DNA of 64,000 nucleotides from UBA2334 sp049653005 (GTDB taxonomy: Bacteria; Pseudomonadota; Gammaproteobacteria; Burkholderiales; Burkholderiaceae_C). Positions 8,512-16,295 of this stretch are shown here, one piece after another. Where the stretch lies: assembly GCA_049653005.1 (NCBI GenBank), contig JBASFL010000095.1:40554-104553 (forward strand). Reading direction: 5' to 3'. The stretch's first letter is position 1; each line of letters begins with the position of its first letter. The translations under genes were made by a program, and so were the position numbers. The notes under the pieces are model-generated. The model was not told the origin of the DNA. It did no database searches and saw nothing but the letters and a program-made list of their open reading frames with translations.

Positions 8512-8967
8512 ATGAACAACACCCGCCGTACCGTCATCAAGACGACCAGCGCACTGGGCACCCTGGTGGCATTGGGCCTGGTCACCCAACAGCAGGCCAT
8601 GGCCGCTGTGGACCGCGCCGCGTTTGACGTCAAGTCCATTGCCGATGCCGTCAAGGCCATCGGTGGCACCGCTGCCAACAGCGACCAAGTGTCTGTGGTG
8701 TCTCCCGACATCGCTGAAAACGGCGCTGTGGTGCCCGTGGGCGCCACCAGCAACATCCCCAACACCACCGAAATCTACCTGCTGGTCGAGAAAAACCCCA
8801 CGCCCCTGGCCGCCGGTTTTGTGGTGCCCGCTGGCACGGAAGCTTCGGTGCAGACCCGTTTGAAGATGGGCCAGTCCACCAACGTGGTGGCCGTGGTCAA
8901 GGCAGACGGCAAGCTGTTCTCTGCCACCAAAGAAACCAAAGTGACCCTGGGCGGCTGCGGCGGCTGA
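8512..8967 (+). CDS. soxY: Thiosulfate-oxidation carrier protein SoxY
   Basis: The sulfur carrier of the Sox system: pathway intermediates are covalently bound to a cysteine near its C-terminus. The 151-residue protein ends in the diagnostic GGCGG. The ATG at 8512 is preceded by AAGGAG and starts an export signal containing a twin arginine (RRTVIK) and a typical cleavage region (QQAMA). SoxY crosses the membrane with SoxZ, encoded 64 bases downstream. The longer frame from 8458 has no ribosome-binding site. Confidence 0.95.
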   Translation: MNNTRRTVIKTTSALGTLVALGLVTQQQAMAAVDRAAFDVKSIADAVKAIGGTAANSDQVSVVSPDIAENGAVVPVGATSNIPNTTEIYLLVEKNPTPLAAGFVVPAGTEASVQTRLKMGQSTNVVAVVKADGKLFSATKETKVTLGGCGG

Positions 8968-9031
8968 TGCCCCCACCCTCTGTTTGTCGCTTTCATTCCC
9001 TTTCAAATTTCACTGATTCAGGAGTCCAGTC

Positions 9032-9343
9032 ATGGCAGATCCAATGCGCATTCGTGCAAACAACAAAGACGGCGTGACCGAAGTCCGCGTGCTGATGTCC
9101 CACCCCATGGAGTCCGGCGCCCGCAAGGACGCATCTGGCGCCGTCGTGCCCGCCAAGTTCATCACCGACTTGGACGCCACCCACAACGGCAAGAACGTGC
9201 TCAAGGCCATGTTCAGCGGCGCTGTGTCCCAGAACCCTTTCCTGTCCTTCAAATTCAAGGGCGGCGCCAAAGGCGAGAAGGTCACCGTGAAGTGGGTTGA
9301 CAACAAGGGCGAGACCCGCACCGACGAAGCCACCATCGCCTGA
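9032..9343 (+). CDS. soxZ: Thiosulfate-oxidation protein SoxZ
   Basis: This 103-residue partner of SoxY lacks its own signal peptide, as expected for co-export as the SoxYZ complex. The sequence matches the family from MRIRANNKDGVTEVRVLMSHPM through the beta-strand region KGEKVTVKWVDNKGE. An AGGAG precedes the ATG. A hairpin terminator follows within 15 bases. Confidence 0.95.
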   Translation: MADPMRIRANNKDGVTEVRVLMSHPMESGARKDASGAVVPAKFITDLDATHNGKNVLKAMFSGAVSQNPFLSFKFKGGAKGEKVTVKWVDNKGETRTDEATIA

Positions 9344-9354
9344 TGCTGGTTTTC

Positions 9355-9391
9355 AAAGGCGGCCCACTTTTGCGAGTGAGCCGCCTTTTTG
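9355..9391 (+). terminator. Intrinsic terminator after soxZ
   Basis: AAAGGCGGC (9355-9363) pairs with GCCGCCTTT (9380-9388), with an inner CACT/AGTG pairing, followed by a T-run. It lies inside the sox gene run, so it probably causes partial termination between soxYZ and soxAX. Confidence 0.7.
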
Positions 9392-9419
9392 CTTTGTATA
9401 ACGACAAGGAGATCTCCTG

Positions 9420-10220
9420 ATGAAGACACGTTTGGTGATATCGGCCATGCTGATGGCAGTGGCGTCCACAGGGGCACAAGCCCAGGACGCGGCTGCCGCA
9501 GGCATTGCCAAGTTCCGTGAAATGTTGGCCGACGGCAACCCCGCCGAATTGTTTGAGGCCAAGGGCGAAGGCTTGTGGACGCAAAAGCGCGGCCCCAAGA
9601 ATGCGTCGCTGGAGCAATGCGATCTCGGGCTGGGCCCCGGCGTGGTCAAGGGTGCATTCGTGCAATTGCCCCGGTACTTCGCCGACACCAAACGTGTGCA
9701 GGATTTGGAAATGCGCCTGATCACCTGCATGGAAACCTTGCAGGGCTTCAACGCAGCAGAGGTCATGAAAACGCCGTGGGGCCGGGGCGAAATGGCCAAC
9801 CTGACGGCGCTGGCCACCTGGATTGGCGCCGAGTCCAAAGGCATGCGGTTCAATTTGCCGCAAGCCCACGAATCTGAAAAAACCATGTTCGAAGTGGGCA
9901 AGCGCCTGTTTTTCCAGCGCGGTGGCACCCATGACTTTTCATGCGCCACCTGCCATGGCGCAGACGGCCAGCGCATCCGCCTGCAAGACCTGCCGAACCT
10001 GACCAAGAACCCCGGCGACGGCCTGGGTTTCGCCGCATGGCCCGCTTACCGCATTTCCAACGGCCAGATGTGGAGCATGCAGCTTCGTTTGAACGATTGC
10101 TACCGCCAGCAACGCTTCCCAGAGCCCAAGTTTGGCAGCGATGTCACCACAGCGCTCAGCGTTTACATGGGTGTGAACGCCAAAGGCGCCGAGTCCATTG
10201 TTCCCGCCCTCAAGCGCTAA
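9420..10220 (+). CDS. soxA: L-cysteine S-thiosulfotransferase, SoxA subunit
   Basis: SoxA with SoxX attaches thiosulfate to the SoxY cysteine. The 266-residue exported protein (signal peptide ending in AQAQ) has one heme site, CATCH near residue 177, and the catalytic cysteine in the LNDCYRQQRFPEP region, where the family carries a cysteine persulfide heme ligand. The N-terminal half has cysteines (EQCDLG, ITCMETLQG) but no CXXCH, so it is the monoheme type. AAGGAG precedes the start, inside a perfect 12-bp palindrome (9407-9418). Confidence 0.94.
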   Translation: MKTRLVISAMLMAVASTGAQAQDAAAAGIAKFREMLADGNPAELFEAKGEGLWTQKRGPKNASLEQCDLGLGPGVVKGAFVQLPRYFADTKRVQDLEMRLITCMETLQGFNAAEVMKTPWGRGEMANLTALATWIGAESKGMRFNLPQAHESEKTMFEVGKRLFFQRGGTHDFSCATCHGADGQRIRLQDLPNLTKNPGDGLGFAAWPAYRISNGQMWSMQLRLNDCYRQQRFPEPKFGSDVTTALSVYMGVNAKGAESIVPALKR

Positions 10221-10232
10221 GGAAACCCTCTC

Positions 10233-10880
10233 ATGATCAAAACATTGATGATTGCTGTGCCCGTCGCCGCTGCGGTGTTGGCAGGCTGTTCCACGGGCAC
10301 GTCTGGCGTTGACTACGACAAACTCACCGCCGAGGTGGTCAAGGCGTCGTTCCAGGACAAAAACCTGGTGAAGGTCGACCGCCTGGTGCAAGACGACACC
10401 ATGGCCGCGTGCAGCGCCGCCGAGGTGGCGGGCAAACCGTTGGACGAAAAAGCCGCCAAGGCCATTGAGGCCGCTGCCATGAAGACCATCAAATGGCCTT
10501 CAGACGGCAAGTTTCTGGGCGATTGGAAGAAGGGCGAGGCCGAAGCCCAAAGCGGGCGTGGCTCCACCTGGAGCGATGCGGCCAACGTCGTCAACGGCGG
10601 CAATTGCTACAACTGCCACCAGATCGACAAGAAAGAAATTTCTTACGGCACCATCGGCCCCAGCCTCTGGAACTACGGCAAATTGCGCGGTGTGACCGAC
10701 CCCAATGCCGAGGCCAGCAAAGCCATCGTGGAATACACCTGGGGAAAAATGTGGAACACCCACGCCTACAACGCGTGTTCGCACATGCCCCGCTTCGGCC
10801 ACAAGGGTGTGCTGAGCGAGAAGCAGCTGAAAGACATCATGGCGCTGTTGCTGGACCCCAAGTCGCCCGTCAACCAGTGA
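10233..10880 (+). CDS. soxX: L-cysteine S-thiosulfotransferase, SoxX subunit
   Basis: The small heme subunit of SoxAX, 215 residues, with one heme site CYNCH near residue 124 and a C-terminal MPRFGH region that supplies the likely methionine ligand. The N-terminus ends in a lipobox (VLAGC, Cys19), so it is predicted to be a lipoprotein rather than a free periplasmic protein. An extension of about 100 residues precedes the heme domain. It lies 12 bases after soxA and is followed by a strong terminator. Confidence 0.92.
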   Translation: MIKTLMIAVPVAAAVLAGCSTGTSGVDYDKLTAEVVKASFQDKNLVKVDRLVQDDTMAACSAAEVAGKPLDEKAAKAIEAAAMKTIKWPSDGKFLGDWKKGEAEAQSGRGSTWSDAANVVNGGNCYNCHQIDKKEISYGTIGPSLWNYGKLRGVTDPNAEASKAIVEYTWGKMWNTHAYNACSHMPRFGHKGVLSEKQLKDIMALLLDPKSPVNQ

Positions 10881-10902
10881 CCAGCGGGGCGTGCCCCGCC
10901 CA

Positions 10903-10929
10903 GTGACCGGCCCTGCCGGTCACTTTTTT
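10903..10929 (+). terminator. Strong intrinsic terminator between soxX and soxB
   Basis: GTGACCGGC (10903-10911) pairs perfectly with GCCGGTCAC (10915-10923) around a 3-base loop and is followed by six T residues. A second GC hairpin (GCGGGGC/GCCCCGC) lies just upstream. soxB may therefore need readthrough or its own promoter in the AT-rich 10930-10960 stretch. Confidence 0.8.
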
Positions 10930-10966
10930 CCACCAAATATGCACGTTTAATTAAAGAGGAATATTC

Positions 10967-12691
10967 ATGAGCTTCAGTCGTCGCGAATTCATGCAAGTGC
11001 TGGCCGTGGCCAGCGCCGGTGGCATGGCCCTGGACCACCAAGATGTGTTGGCTGGCAAACCTGGCGCGGGCAACAAGCTGTACGACCTGCCCAAGTTTGG
11101 CAACGTCAGCTTCCTGCACTTCACCGACTGCCACGCGCAACTGTTGCCCATTTATTTCCGCGAGCCCAACGTCAACCTGGGCGTGGCCGATGCTGTGGGC
11201 CGCCCACCGCACATCGTGGGCGAAGGCTTGCTCAAGCACTTCAACATGCGCCCCGGCACCGCAGAGGCCCATGCCTTCACGTACCTGAACTTTGAAAAAG
11301 CCGCCAAAACCTACGGCAAGGTGGGCGGCTTCGCCCACTTGGCCACGCTGGTGAAAATGCTGCGCGCCAGCCGCCCCCACGCCATGCTGCTCGACGGCGG
11401 TGACACCTGGCAGGGCAGCGCCACCGCGCTGTGGACCAATGGGCAAGACATGGTCGATGCCTGCAAACTGCTGGGCGTGAACGCCATGTGCCCGCACTGG
11501 GAATTCACCCTGGGCGAGAAGCGGGTGCAGGAAATCATCGAAAAAGACTTCGGCGGCAACCTCGATTTCCTGGCGCAAAACGTCAAAACCAACGACTTTG
11601 GTGACCAGGTGTTCAAGCCCTACGTCATCAAAGAAATGAACGGCGTGCCCGTGGCCGTGATCGGCCAGGCATTCCCCTACACCCCCATTGCCAACCCCAG
11701 CTACATGGTACCCAACTGGAGCTTCGGCATCCAGGACGAAAACATGCAGAAGATGGTGGACGAGGCCCGCGGCAAAGGCGCGCAGGCCGTAGTTGTCATC
11801 AGCCACAACGGCATGGACGTGGACATCAAGATGGCCTCGCGCGTGACCGGCATCGACGCCATTCTGGGCGGCCACACCCACGACGGCATGCCAGCCCCCA
11901 TCGTGGTGAAAAACGCCAAGGGCCAGACCCTGGTGACCAACGCCGGGTCGAACAGCAAGTTTCTGGGTGTGCTCGACTTCGACGTGCGCGGCGGCAAGGT
12001 GCAAGACTTCCGCTACAAACTGCTGCCCGTGTTTGCCAACCTGTTGCCCGCTGACAAGGAAATGCAGACCTACATCGACAAAGTGCGCGCGCCCTACAAG
12101 GCCAAGCTGGACGAAAAGCTGGCCGTGTCTGAGGGCCTGCTGTACCGCCGGGGCAACTTCAACGGCTCGTGGGACCAGCTGATCGTCGACGCGCTGATGG
12201 AAGTGAAGGGCTCCGATTTGGCCTTCTCCCCCGGCTTCCGCTGGGGCACCACCATCCTGCCGGGCCAGGCCATCACCCGCGAACTGATGATGGACCAGGT
12301 GGCCATCACCTACCCCACCAGCACGCTGACCGAAATGACCGGCGAAACCATCAAGACCGTGCTGGAAGACGTGTGCGACAACCTGTTCAACCCCGACCCC
12401 TACTACCAGCAGGGCGGTGACATGGTGCGCGTGGGCGGCTTGGAATACACCTGTGACCCCAAGGCCGGCGCGGGCAAACGCATCAACAACATGATGCTCA
12501 AGGGCAAAGCCATCGAAGCGGGCAAAACCTACAAGGTGGCCGGCTGGGCCCCGGTGGCCGAAGGCGCCAAGGGCGAACCCATTTGGGATGTGATGGAGAC
12601 TTACTTCAAAAACCACAAGACCATTGGCAAGCTCAAGCTCAACACCCCCAAGCTGGTGGGTATGGAAGGCAACCCCGGCATCGCCACCTGA
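10967..12691 (+). CDS. soxB: Thiosulfohydrolase SoxB
   Basis: SoxB hydrolyses sulfate from the SoxY-bound sulfonate. The 574-residue protein has a twin-arginine signal (SRREFMQV, residues 3-10) and the metallophosphatase/5'-nucleotidase architecture: metal-binding FTDCHAQL near residue 46, LDGGDTWQGS, the VISHNGMDVDI and GGHTHDGMP motifs, and a C-terminal 5'-nucleotidase domain. SoxB proteins bind two manganese ions. The ATG is preceded by AAGAGGA. It is the last sox gene here; no soxVW or soxS homolog is in the window. Confidence 0.95.
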   Translation: MSFSRREFMQVLAVASAGGMALDHQDVLAGKPGAGNKLYDLPKFGNVSFLHFTDCHAQLLPIYFREPNVNLGVADAVGRPPHIVGEGLLKHFNMRPGTAEAHAFTYLNFEKAAKTYGKVGGFAHLATLVKMLRASRPHAMLLDGGDTWQGSATALWTNGQDMVDACKLLGVNAMCPHWEFTLGEKRVQEIIEKDFGGNLDFLAQNVKTNDFGDQVFKPYVIKEMNGVPVAVIGQAFPYTPIANPSYMVPNWSFGIQDENMQKMVDEARGKGAQAVVVISHNGMDVDIKMASRVTGIDAILGGHTHDGMPAPIVVKNAKGQTLVTNAGSNSKFLGVLDFDVRGGKVQDFRYKLLPVFANLLPADKEMQTYIDKVRAPYKAKLDEKLAVSEGLLYRRGNFNGSWDQLIVDALMEVKGSDLAFSPGFRWGTTILPGQAITRELMMDQVAITYPTSTLTEMTGETIKTVLEDVCDNLFNPDPYYQQGGDMVRVGGLEYTCDPKAGAGKRINNMMLKGKAIEAGKTYKVAGWAPVAEGAKGEPIWDVMETYFKNHKTIGKLKLNTPKLVGMEGNPGIAT

Positions 12692-12709
12692 GTGGTGGGT
12701 TGATTTAAA

Positions 12710-12734
12710 GAAAAAGCGCCTCTGGCGCTTTTTC
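12710..12734 (+). terminator. Intrinsic terminator after soxB
   Basis: GAAAAAGCGCC (12710-12720) pairs with GGCGCTTTTTC (12724-12734) around a 3-base loop. The downstream arm ends in five T residues, so it can terminate plus-strand transcripts. The downstream arm also forms the beginning of a dispersed repeat. Confidence 0.8.
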
Positions 12735-12760
12735 TGTTTGAACAGTTTGCTATTGTTTTT
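12715..12760 (-). repeat. Dispersed repeat, copy after soxB
   Basis: Read on the minus strand it has ATAGCAAACTGTTCAA, then a short spacer and AAGCGCCAGAGGCGC, closely matching the left copy of the inverted pair at 20899-20935, which contains the same ATAGCAAACTGTTCAA. It lies in the soxB-HAD intergenic gap. Confidence 0.6.
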
Positions 12761-12845
12761 GAGTCCCTTTTTTCACCGCCCGTCCTTGAGGTAAAAACAC
12801 CCGGGGCGCGGCCTGTGTCGCAGCGCTTTTACACAAGGCGAAGCG

Positions 12846-13466
12846 ATGAACGTGGTGTTTGACTTTGGCGGTGTGGTGTTCAACTGGCAGCCCAAGGTGT
12901 TGCTGCGGCAGGTGCTGCCCCGGCACGCGCCCACTGAAGAAGCCGCCCAGCAACTGGCCGCCCAACTGTTCCAGGGCTTTGTGCCCGGCTCTGACTGGGC
13001 GCTGTTTGACCTGGGCCAAATCGAGCCCGACGCGCTGGCCCACCGCATTGCCACACGCACCGGCCTGACAGTGGCCGAGGTGGCGGCCGTCATCAGCGCC
13101 ATTCCGCCGCACCTGGTGCCCAACCCCGGCACCGTGGCCCTGATGCACGACCTGCGCGCGGCGGGCCACACGCTGTATTACCTGTCCAACATGCCCGCCA
13201 GCTACGCCGACGAGCTGGAGCGTTGCCACGCGTTTTTTGATGCTTTCAAGGCGGGCGTGTTCTCGGCCCGGGTGCAGCAAATCAAACCCAACGCCGACAT
13301 CTTTGCCACCGCCACGGCGCTTTTCGGGGTGGACGGCAAAGACACCGTGTTCATTGACGACGTGTGGCACAACATCGAAGCCGCCCAGCGCCACGGCTGG
13401 CACGGCGTGCACTTTCAATCGGCTGAGCAGGTGCGGGCCGAGCTGGCCCAGCGGTGGCCCGCATGA
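12846..13466 (+). CDS. HAD-superfamily hydrolase
   Basis: A 206-residue cytoplasmic HAD phosphatase of the YihX/haloacid dehalogenase subfamily. Motif I (VFDFGGVVF, nucleophilic aspartate at residue 5) is at the N-terminus; motif II (YLSNMP), a lysine in QQIKPNADIF and motif IV (VFIDDV) follow, with a helical cap between motifs I and II. The exact substrate cannot be read from sequence. Its stop overlaps the start of the sigma-54 activator gene (ATGA), so the two are translationally coupled. Confidence 0.85.
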   Translation: MNVVFDFGGVVFNWQPKVLLRQVLPRHAPTEEAAQQLAAQLFQGFVPGSDWALFDLGQIEPDALAHRIATRTGLTVAEVAAVISAIPPHLVPNPGTVALMHDLRAAGHTLYYLSNMPASYADELERCHAFFDAFKAGVFSARVQQIKPNADIFATATALFGVDGKDTVFIDDVWHNIEAAQRHGWHGVHFQSAEQVRAELAQRWPA

Positions 13467-14932
13467 CACCGGCCCACCCGCTGCCGCGCGACGCGCAAAG
13501 CATTCTGGAGCTGGCGGCCCGCTCCATGTTCGACCTGTTCGCCAACGCCAGCGAGGGCATGATGCTGGTGGACCGCCAGGCCCGCGTGGTGTGGATCAAC
13601 GACCAATACCGCCGCTACCTGCCCGCCCTGGGCTTTGACCGCGAAGAAGACTTTGTGGGCCACCCCGTGTCGGCCGTGGTGCAAAACACGCTGATGCACC
13701 GCGTGCTGGAAACCGGCAAACCCATCCTCATTGACCTGCTGACCAACAAGGCGGGCACCTTTGTGGTCAGCCGCATTCCGCTGCGCGACACGGCGGGCAC
13801 CGTCATTGGGGCGCTGGGCATCGTGTTGTTTGACCAGCCCGAAACCAACCTGCAGCCGCTGATTGCCAAGTTCTCATTGCTGCAACGCGATTTGGACGAC
13901 GCCCGGCGCGAGCTGGCCAGCCACCGCGTGTTGCCCACCGGCCAGCGCCAGGCCCGCTACACCTTTGCCAGCTTTGTGGGCAGCAGCCCCGCCGCCGTCG
14001 AGGTCAAGCGCCAGGCCCGCCGGGCTGCCCAGTCCAGCAGCCCCGTGCTGCTGCTGGGCGAAACCGGCACCGGCAAAGAGCTGCTGGCCCACGCCATCCA
14101 CGCCAGTTCGGCCCGGGCCAAAGGCCCGTTTGTGGGCGTGAACATTGCCGCCGTGCCCGACACGCTGCTGGAGGCCGAGTTTTTTGGCGTGGCCCCCGGT
14201 GCCTACACCGGGGCCGACCGCAAGGGCCGCGACGGCAAGTTCAAGCTGGCCGATGGCGGCACCCTGTTTCTGGACGAAATTGGCGACATGCCCCTGGCGC
14301 TGCAAGCCAAGCTGCTGCGCGCCTTGCAGGAGGGCGAAATTGAGCCCCTGGGGTCCAACAAGCTCATCCCGTTTGACGCCCGGGTGGTGGCCGCCACCTC
14401 GCGCGACCTGCTGGCCTTGGTCAGGGCAGGGCGCTTTCGCGAAGATTTGTACTACCGCCTGAGTGTGCTGCCCCTGCGTGTGCCGCCGCTGCGCGAGCGG
14501 CGCAGCGACATTCCCGCCCTGGTGGAGGTGCTGGGCGAAGACATGGCGCACCGCAGCGGCGAACACCCACCCGAGTTGGAGCCGCAGGCCCTGGCCCTGT
14601 TGGCCGCCCAGGCCTGGCGCGGCAACATCCGCGAGCTGCGCAACGTGCTGGAGCAGGCCGCCCTGCGCAGCGACTCTGACCGGCTGAGTGCGACGCAGGT
14701 TGAGGCCGTGCTGCTCGAATCGGGTGTGGCCGAGGTGGCCCCGGCCTTGGCCGCAGCACCTGCCGGTGCGGCCTCCGACCCCACCCGCCCCCTGGCCCAA
14801 CAGGTGGCCGAACTGGAGCAACGCGCCATTGCCGCCGCCATGGCCGCGACCGGGGGCAACAAGGTGGCTGCGGCGCGCATGCTCGGCATTTCGCGCGCCA
14901 AGCTGTACGAACGTCTGGTAAACCCTGATTGA
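13463..14932 (+). CDS. Sigma-54-dependent transcriptional activator with PAS domain
   Basis: An enhancer-binding protein of 489 residues from the ATG at 13463, which overlaps the HAD stop by 4 bases. Domains in order: a PAS sensor (about residues 20-115), an AAA+ domain with Walker A GETGTGKE (near 203), the sigma-54 contact loop GAYTGA, Walker B TLFLDEIGD and sensor region, and a Fis-type helix-turn-helix at the C-terminus (AARMLGISRAKLYERL). It activates RNA polymerase-sigma-54. The transporter operon downstream has a matching -24/-12 promoter 104 bases after its stop, so it is the likely target. Confidence 0.92.
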   Translation: MTPAHPLPRDAQSILELAARSMFDLFANASEGMMLVDRQARVVWINDQYRRYLPALGFDREEDFVGHPVSAVVQNTLMHRVLETGKPILIDLLTNKAGTFVVSRIPLRDTAGTVIGALGIVLFDQPETNLQPLIAKFSLLQRDLDDARRELASHRVLPTGQRQARYTFASFVGSSPAAVEVKRQARRAAQSSSPVLLLGETGTGKELLAHAIHASSARAKGPFVGVNIAAVPDTLLEAEFFGVAPGAYTGADRKGRDGKFKLADGGTLFLDEIGDMPLALQAKLLRALQEGEIEPLGSNKLIPFDARVVAATSRDLLALVRAGRFREDLYYRLSVLPLRVPPLRERRSDIPALVEVLGEDMAHRSGEHPPELEPQALALLAAQAWRGNIRELRNVLEQAALRSDSDRLSATQVEAVLLESGVAEVAPALAAAPAGAASDPTRPLAQQVAELEQRAIAAAMAATGGNKVAAARMLGISRAKLYERLVNPD

Positions 14933-14982
14933 AAATCAGGCAAATGTATAAATTTCAAACATTTACTTTGTCTGAATTTCAG
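14924..14982. promoter_or_regulatory. Candidate upstream activating sites for the sigma-54 activator
   Basis: Two palindromes lie 55-115 bases upstream of the -24/-12 promoter: CCTGATT-GAA-AATCAGG (14924-14940, overlapping the stop codon of the activator gene) and CTGAATTTCAG (14972-14982). Both continue on the right as TCAGGCAA, so they look like two copies of one site. Distance and symmetry fit enhancer-binding protein sites. Confidence 0.5.
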
Positions 14983-15035
14983 GCAAGTTGGCGCAGGTGA
15001 AACGGAAGCGCCGTTGTGAATCAAGCACTTAGGTG

Positions 15036-15053
15036 CTGGCACAGTCTGTGCAC
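15036..15053 (+). promoter_or_regulatory. Sigma-54 (-24/-12) promoter of the ABC transporter operon
   Basis: The sequence TGGCAC at 15037-15042 and TGTGCA at 15047-15052 place the invariant GG (15038-15039) and GC (15050-15051) exactly 10 bases apart, as sigma-54 promoters require. The expected transcription start near 15063 leaves a leader of about 26 bases before the ATG at 15089. Confidence 0.7.
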
Positions 15054-15088
15054 AAGCGTGTGGCATCTACAACCACGGAGACCGCCCC

Positions 15089-16279
15089 ATGCAACGCCGC
15101 CCTCTTTTTGCCGCTGCCCTTGTCACCGGATTGGCCTCGGCCATCGCCTTGCCCGTTTTTGCCCAGGGCAAAGACATCAAGATTGCCCACGTTTACAGCA
15201 AGACCGGCCCGCTGGAGGCCTACGGCAAACAAACCGCCACCGGTTTCATGATGGGCCTGGACTACGCCACCGGCGGCACCATGACGGTGGCGGGCAAAAA
15301 AATTGTCGTGATTGAAAAAGACGACCAAGGCAAGCCCGACCTGGGCAAGAGCCAGCTGGCCGCCGCCTATGGCGACGACAAGGTGGACCTGGCCGTGGGC
15401 CCCACCGCCTCGCCCGTGGCGCTGGCCATGTTGCCTGTGGCCGAGGAATACAAAAAAATCCTGCTGGTCGAGCCCGCCGTGGCCGACAGCATCACCGGCG
15501 ACAAGTGGAACAAATACATCTTCCGCACCGGCCGCAACAGCAGCCAGGACGCCATTGCCAACGCCGTGGCCATGGACAAAGAGGGCGTCACCATCGTCAC
15601 CATGGCGCAAGACTCGGCCTTTGGCAAAGACGGCGTGAAGGCCTTCAAAGAATCGCTGAAAAAAGCCAAGCTGGTGCACGAGGAGTACCTGCCCCCCGCC
15701 ACCACCGACTTCACCGCCGGTGGCCAGCGCATGATCGACAAGCTCAAGGGCCTGCCCGGCCGCAAGGTGATTTTCATCATCTGGGCCGGTGGCAACCCCT
15801 TCAAGATTGCCGACATGGACCTGAAGCGCCACGGCATTGAAATTGCCACGGGCGGCAACATCCTGCCCGCCATGGTGGCCTACAAGCAGTTCCCTGGCAT
15901 GGAAGGCGCGGCCTATTACTACTTTGGCATGCCCAAAAACCCGGTGAACGAGGCGCTGGTGGCCAACCACTACAAGCAGTTCAAGGCACCGCCCGATTTC
16001 TTCACCGCCGGTGGCTTCAGCGCCGCCATGGCCGTGGTGACCGCACTCAAGGCCACCAAGGGCGACACCACCACGAACACCCTGATCAAGACCATGGAAG
16101 GCATGAGTTTTGACACCCCGAAAGGCAAGATGACCTTCCGCAAAGAAGACCACCAGGCCATGCAAAGCATGTACCACTTCAAGATCAAGGTGGACCCCGC
16201 GTTTGCCTGGGGCGTGCCCGAGCTGGTGCGCGAGATCAAGGCCGAAGAAATGAACGTGCCCATCCGAAACAACCGCTGA
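15089..16279 (+). CDS. Branched-chain-type ABC transporter, periplasmic binding protein
   Basis: A 396-residue exported solute-binding protein (signal peptide ending in LPVFAQ) of the LivJ/LivK (periplasmic binding protein type I) family, which captures small organic ligands and delivers them to the inner-membrane permease. The family pattern is visible from KIAHVYSKTGPLEAYGKQ through the two-lobe fold. Members of this subgroup often bind amides, aromatic acids or short acids rather than leucine, so the ligand is open. First gene of a five-gene transporter operon under the sigma-54 promoter. Confidence 0.9.
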   Translation: MQRRPLFAAALVTGLASAIALPVFAQGKDIKIAHVYSKTGPLEAYGKQTATGFMMGLDYATGGTMTVAGKKIVVIEKDDQGKPDLGKSQLAAAYGDDKVDLAVGPTASPVALAMLPVAEEYKKILLVEPAVADSITGDKWNKYIFRTGRNSSQDAIANAVAMDKEGVTIVTMAQDSAFGKDGVKAFKESLKKAKLVHEEYLPPATTDFTAGGQRMIDKLKGLPGRKVIFIIWAGGNPFKIADMDLKRHGIEIATGGNILPAMVAYKQFPGMEGAAYYYFGMPKNPVNEALVANHYKQFKAPPDFFTAGGFSAAMAVVTALKATKGDTTTNTLIKTMEGMSFDTPKGKMTFRKEDHQAMQSMYHFKIKVDPAFAWGVPELVREIKAEEMNVPIRNNR

Positions 16280-16295
16280 AACCCCGGCGACTCCC

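Noticed and set aside
10766..12616. 616-codon minus-strand open frame opposite soxB
   Set aside because: soxB matches its family along the whole length; the antisense translation is His/Gln/Val-rich without domains.
11000..12691. SoxB as a plain 5'-nucleotidase
   Set aside because: Twin-arginine signal, family-wide match and sox context favour SoxB.
14924..14940. Palindrome at the end of the sigma-54 activator gene as a terminator
   Set aside because: No T-run follows, and a second similar palindrome at the right distance from the -24/-12 promoter makes a binding site more likely.
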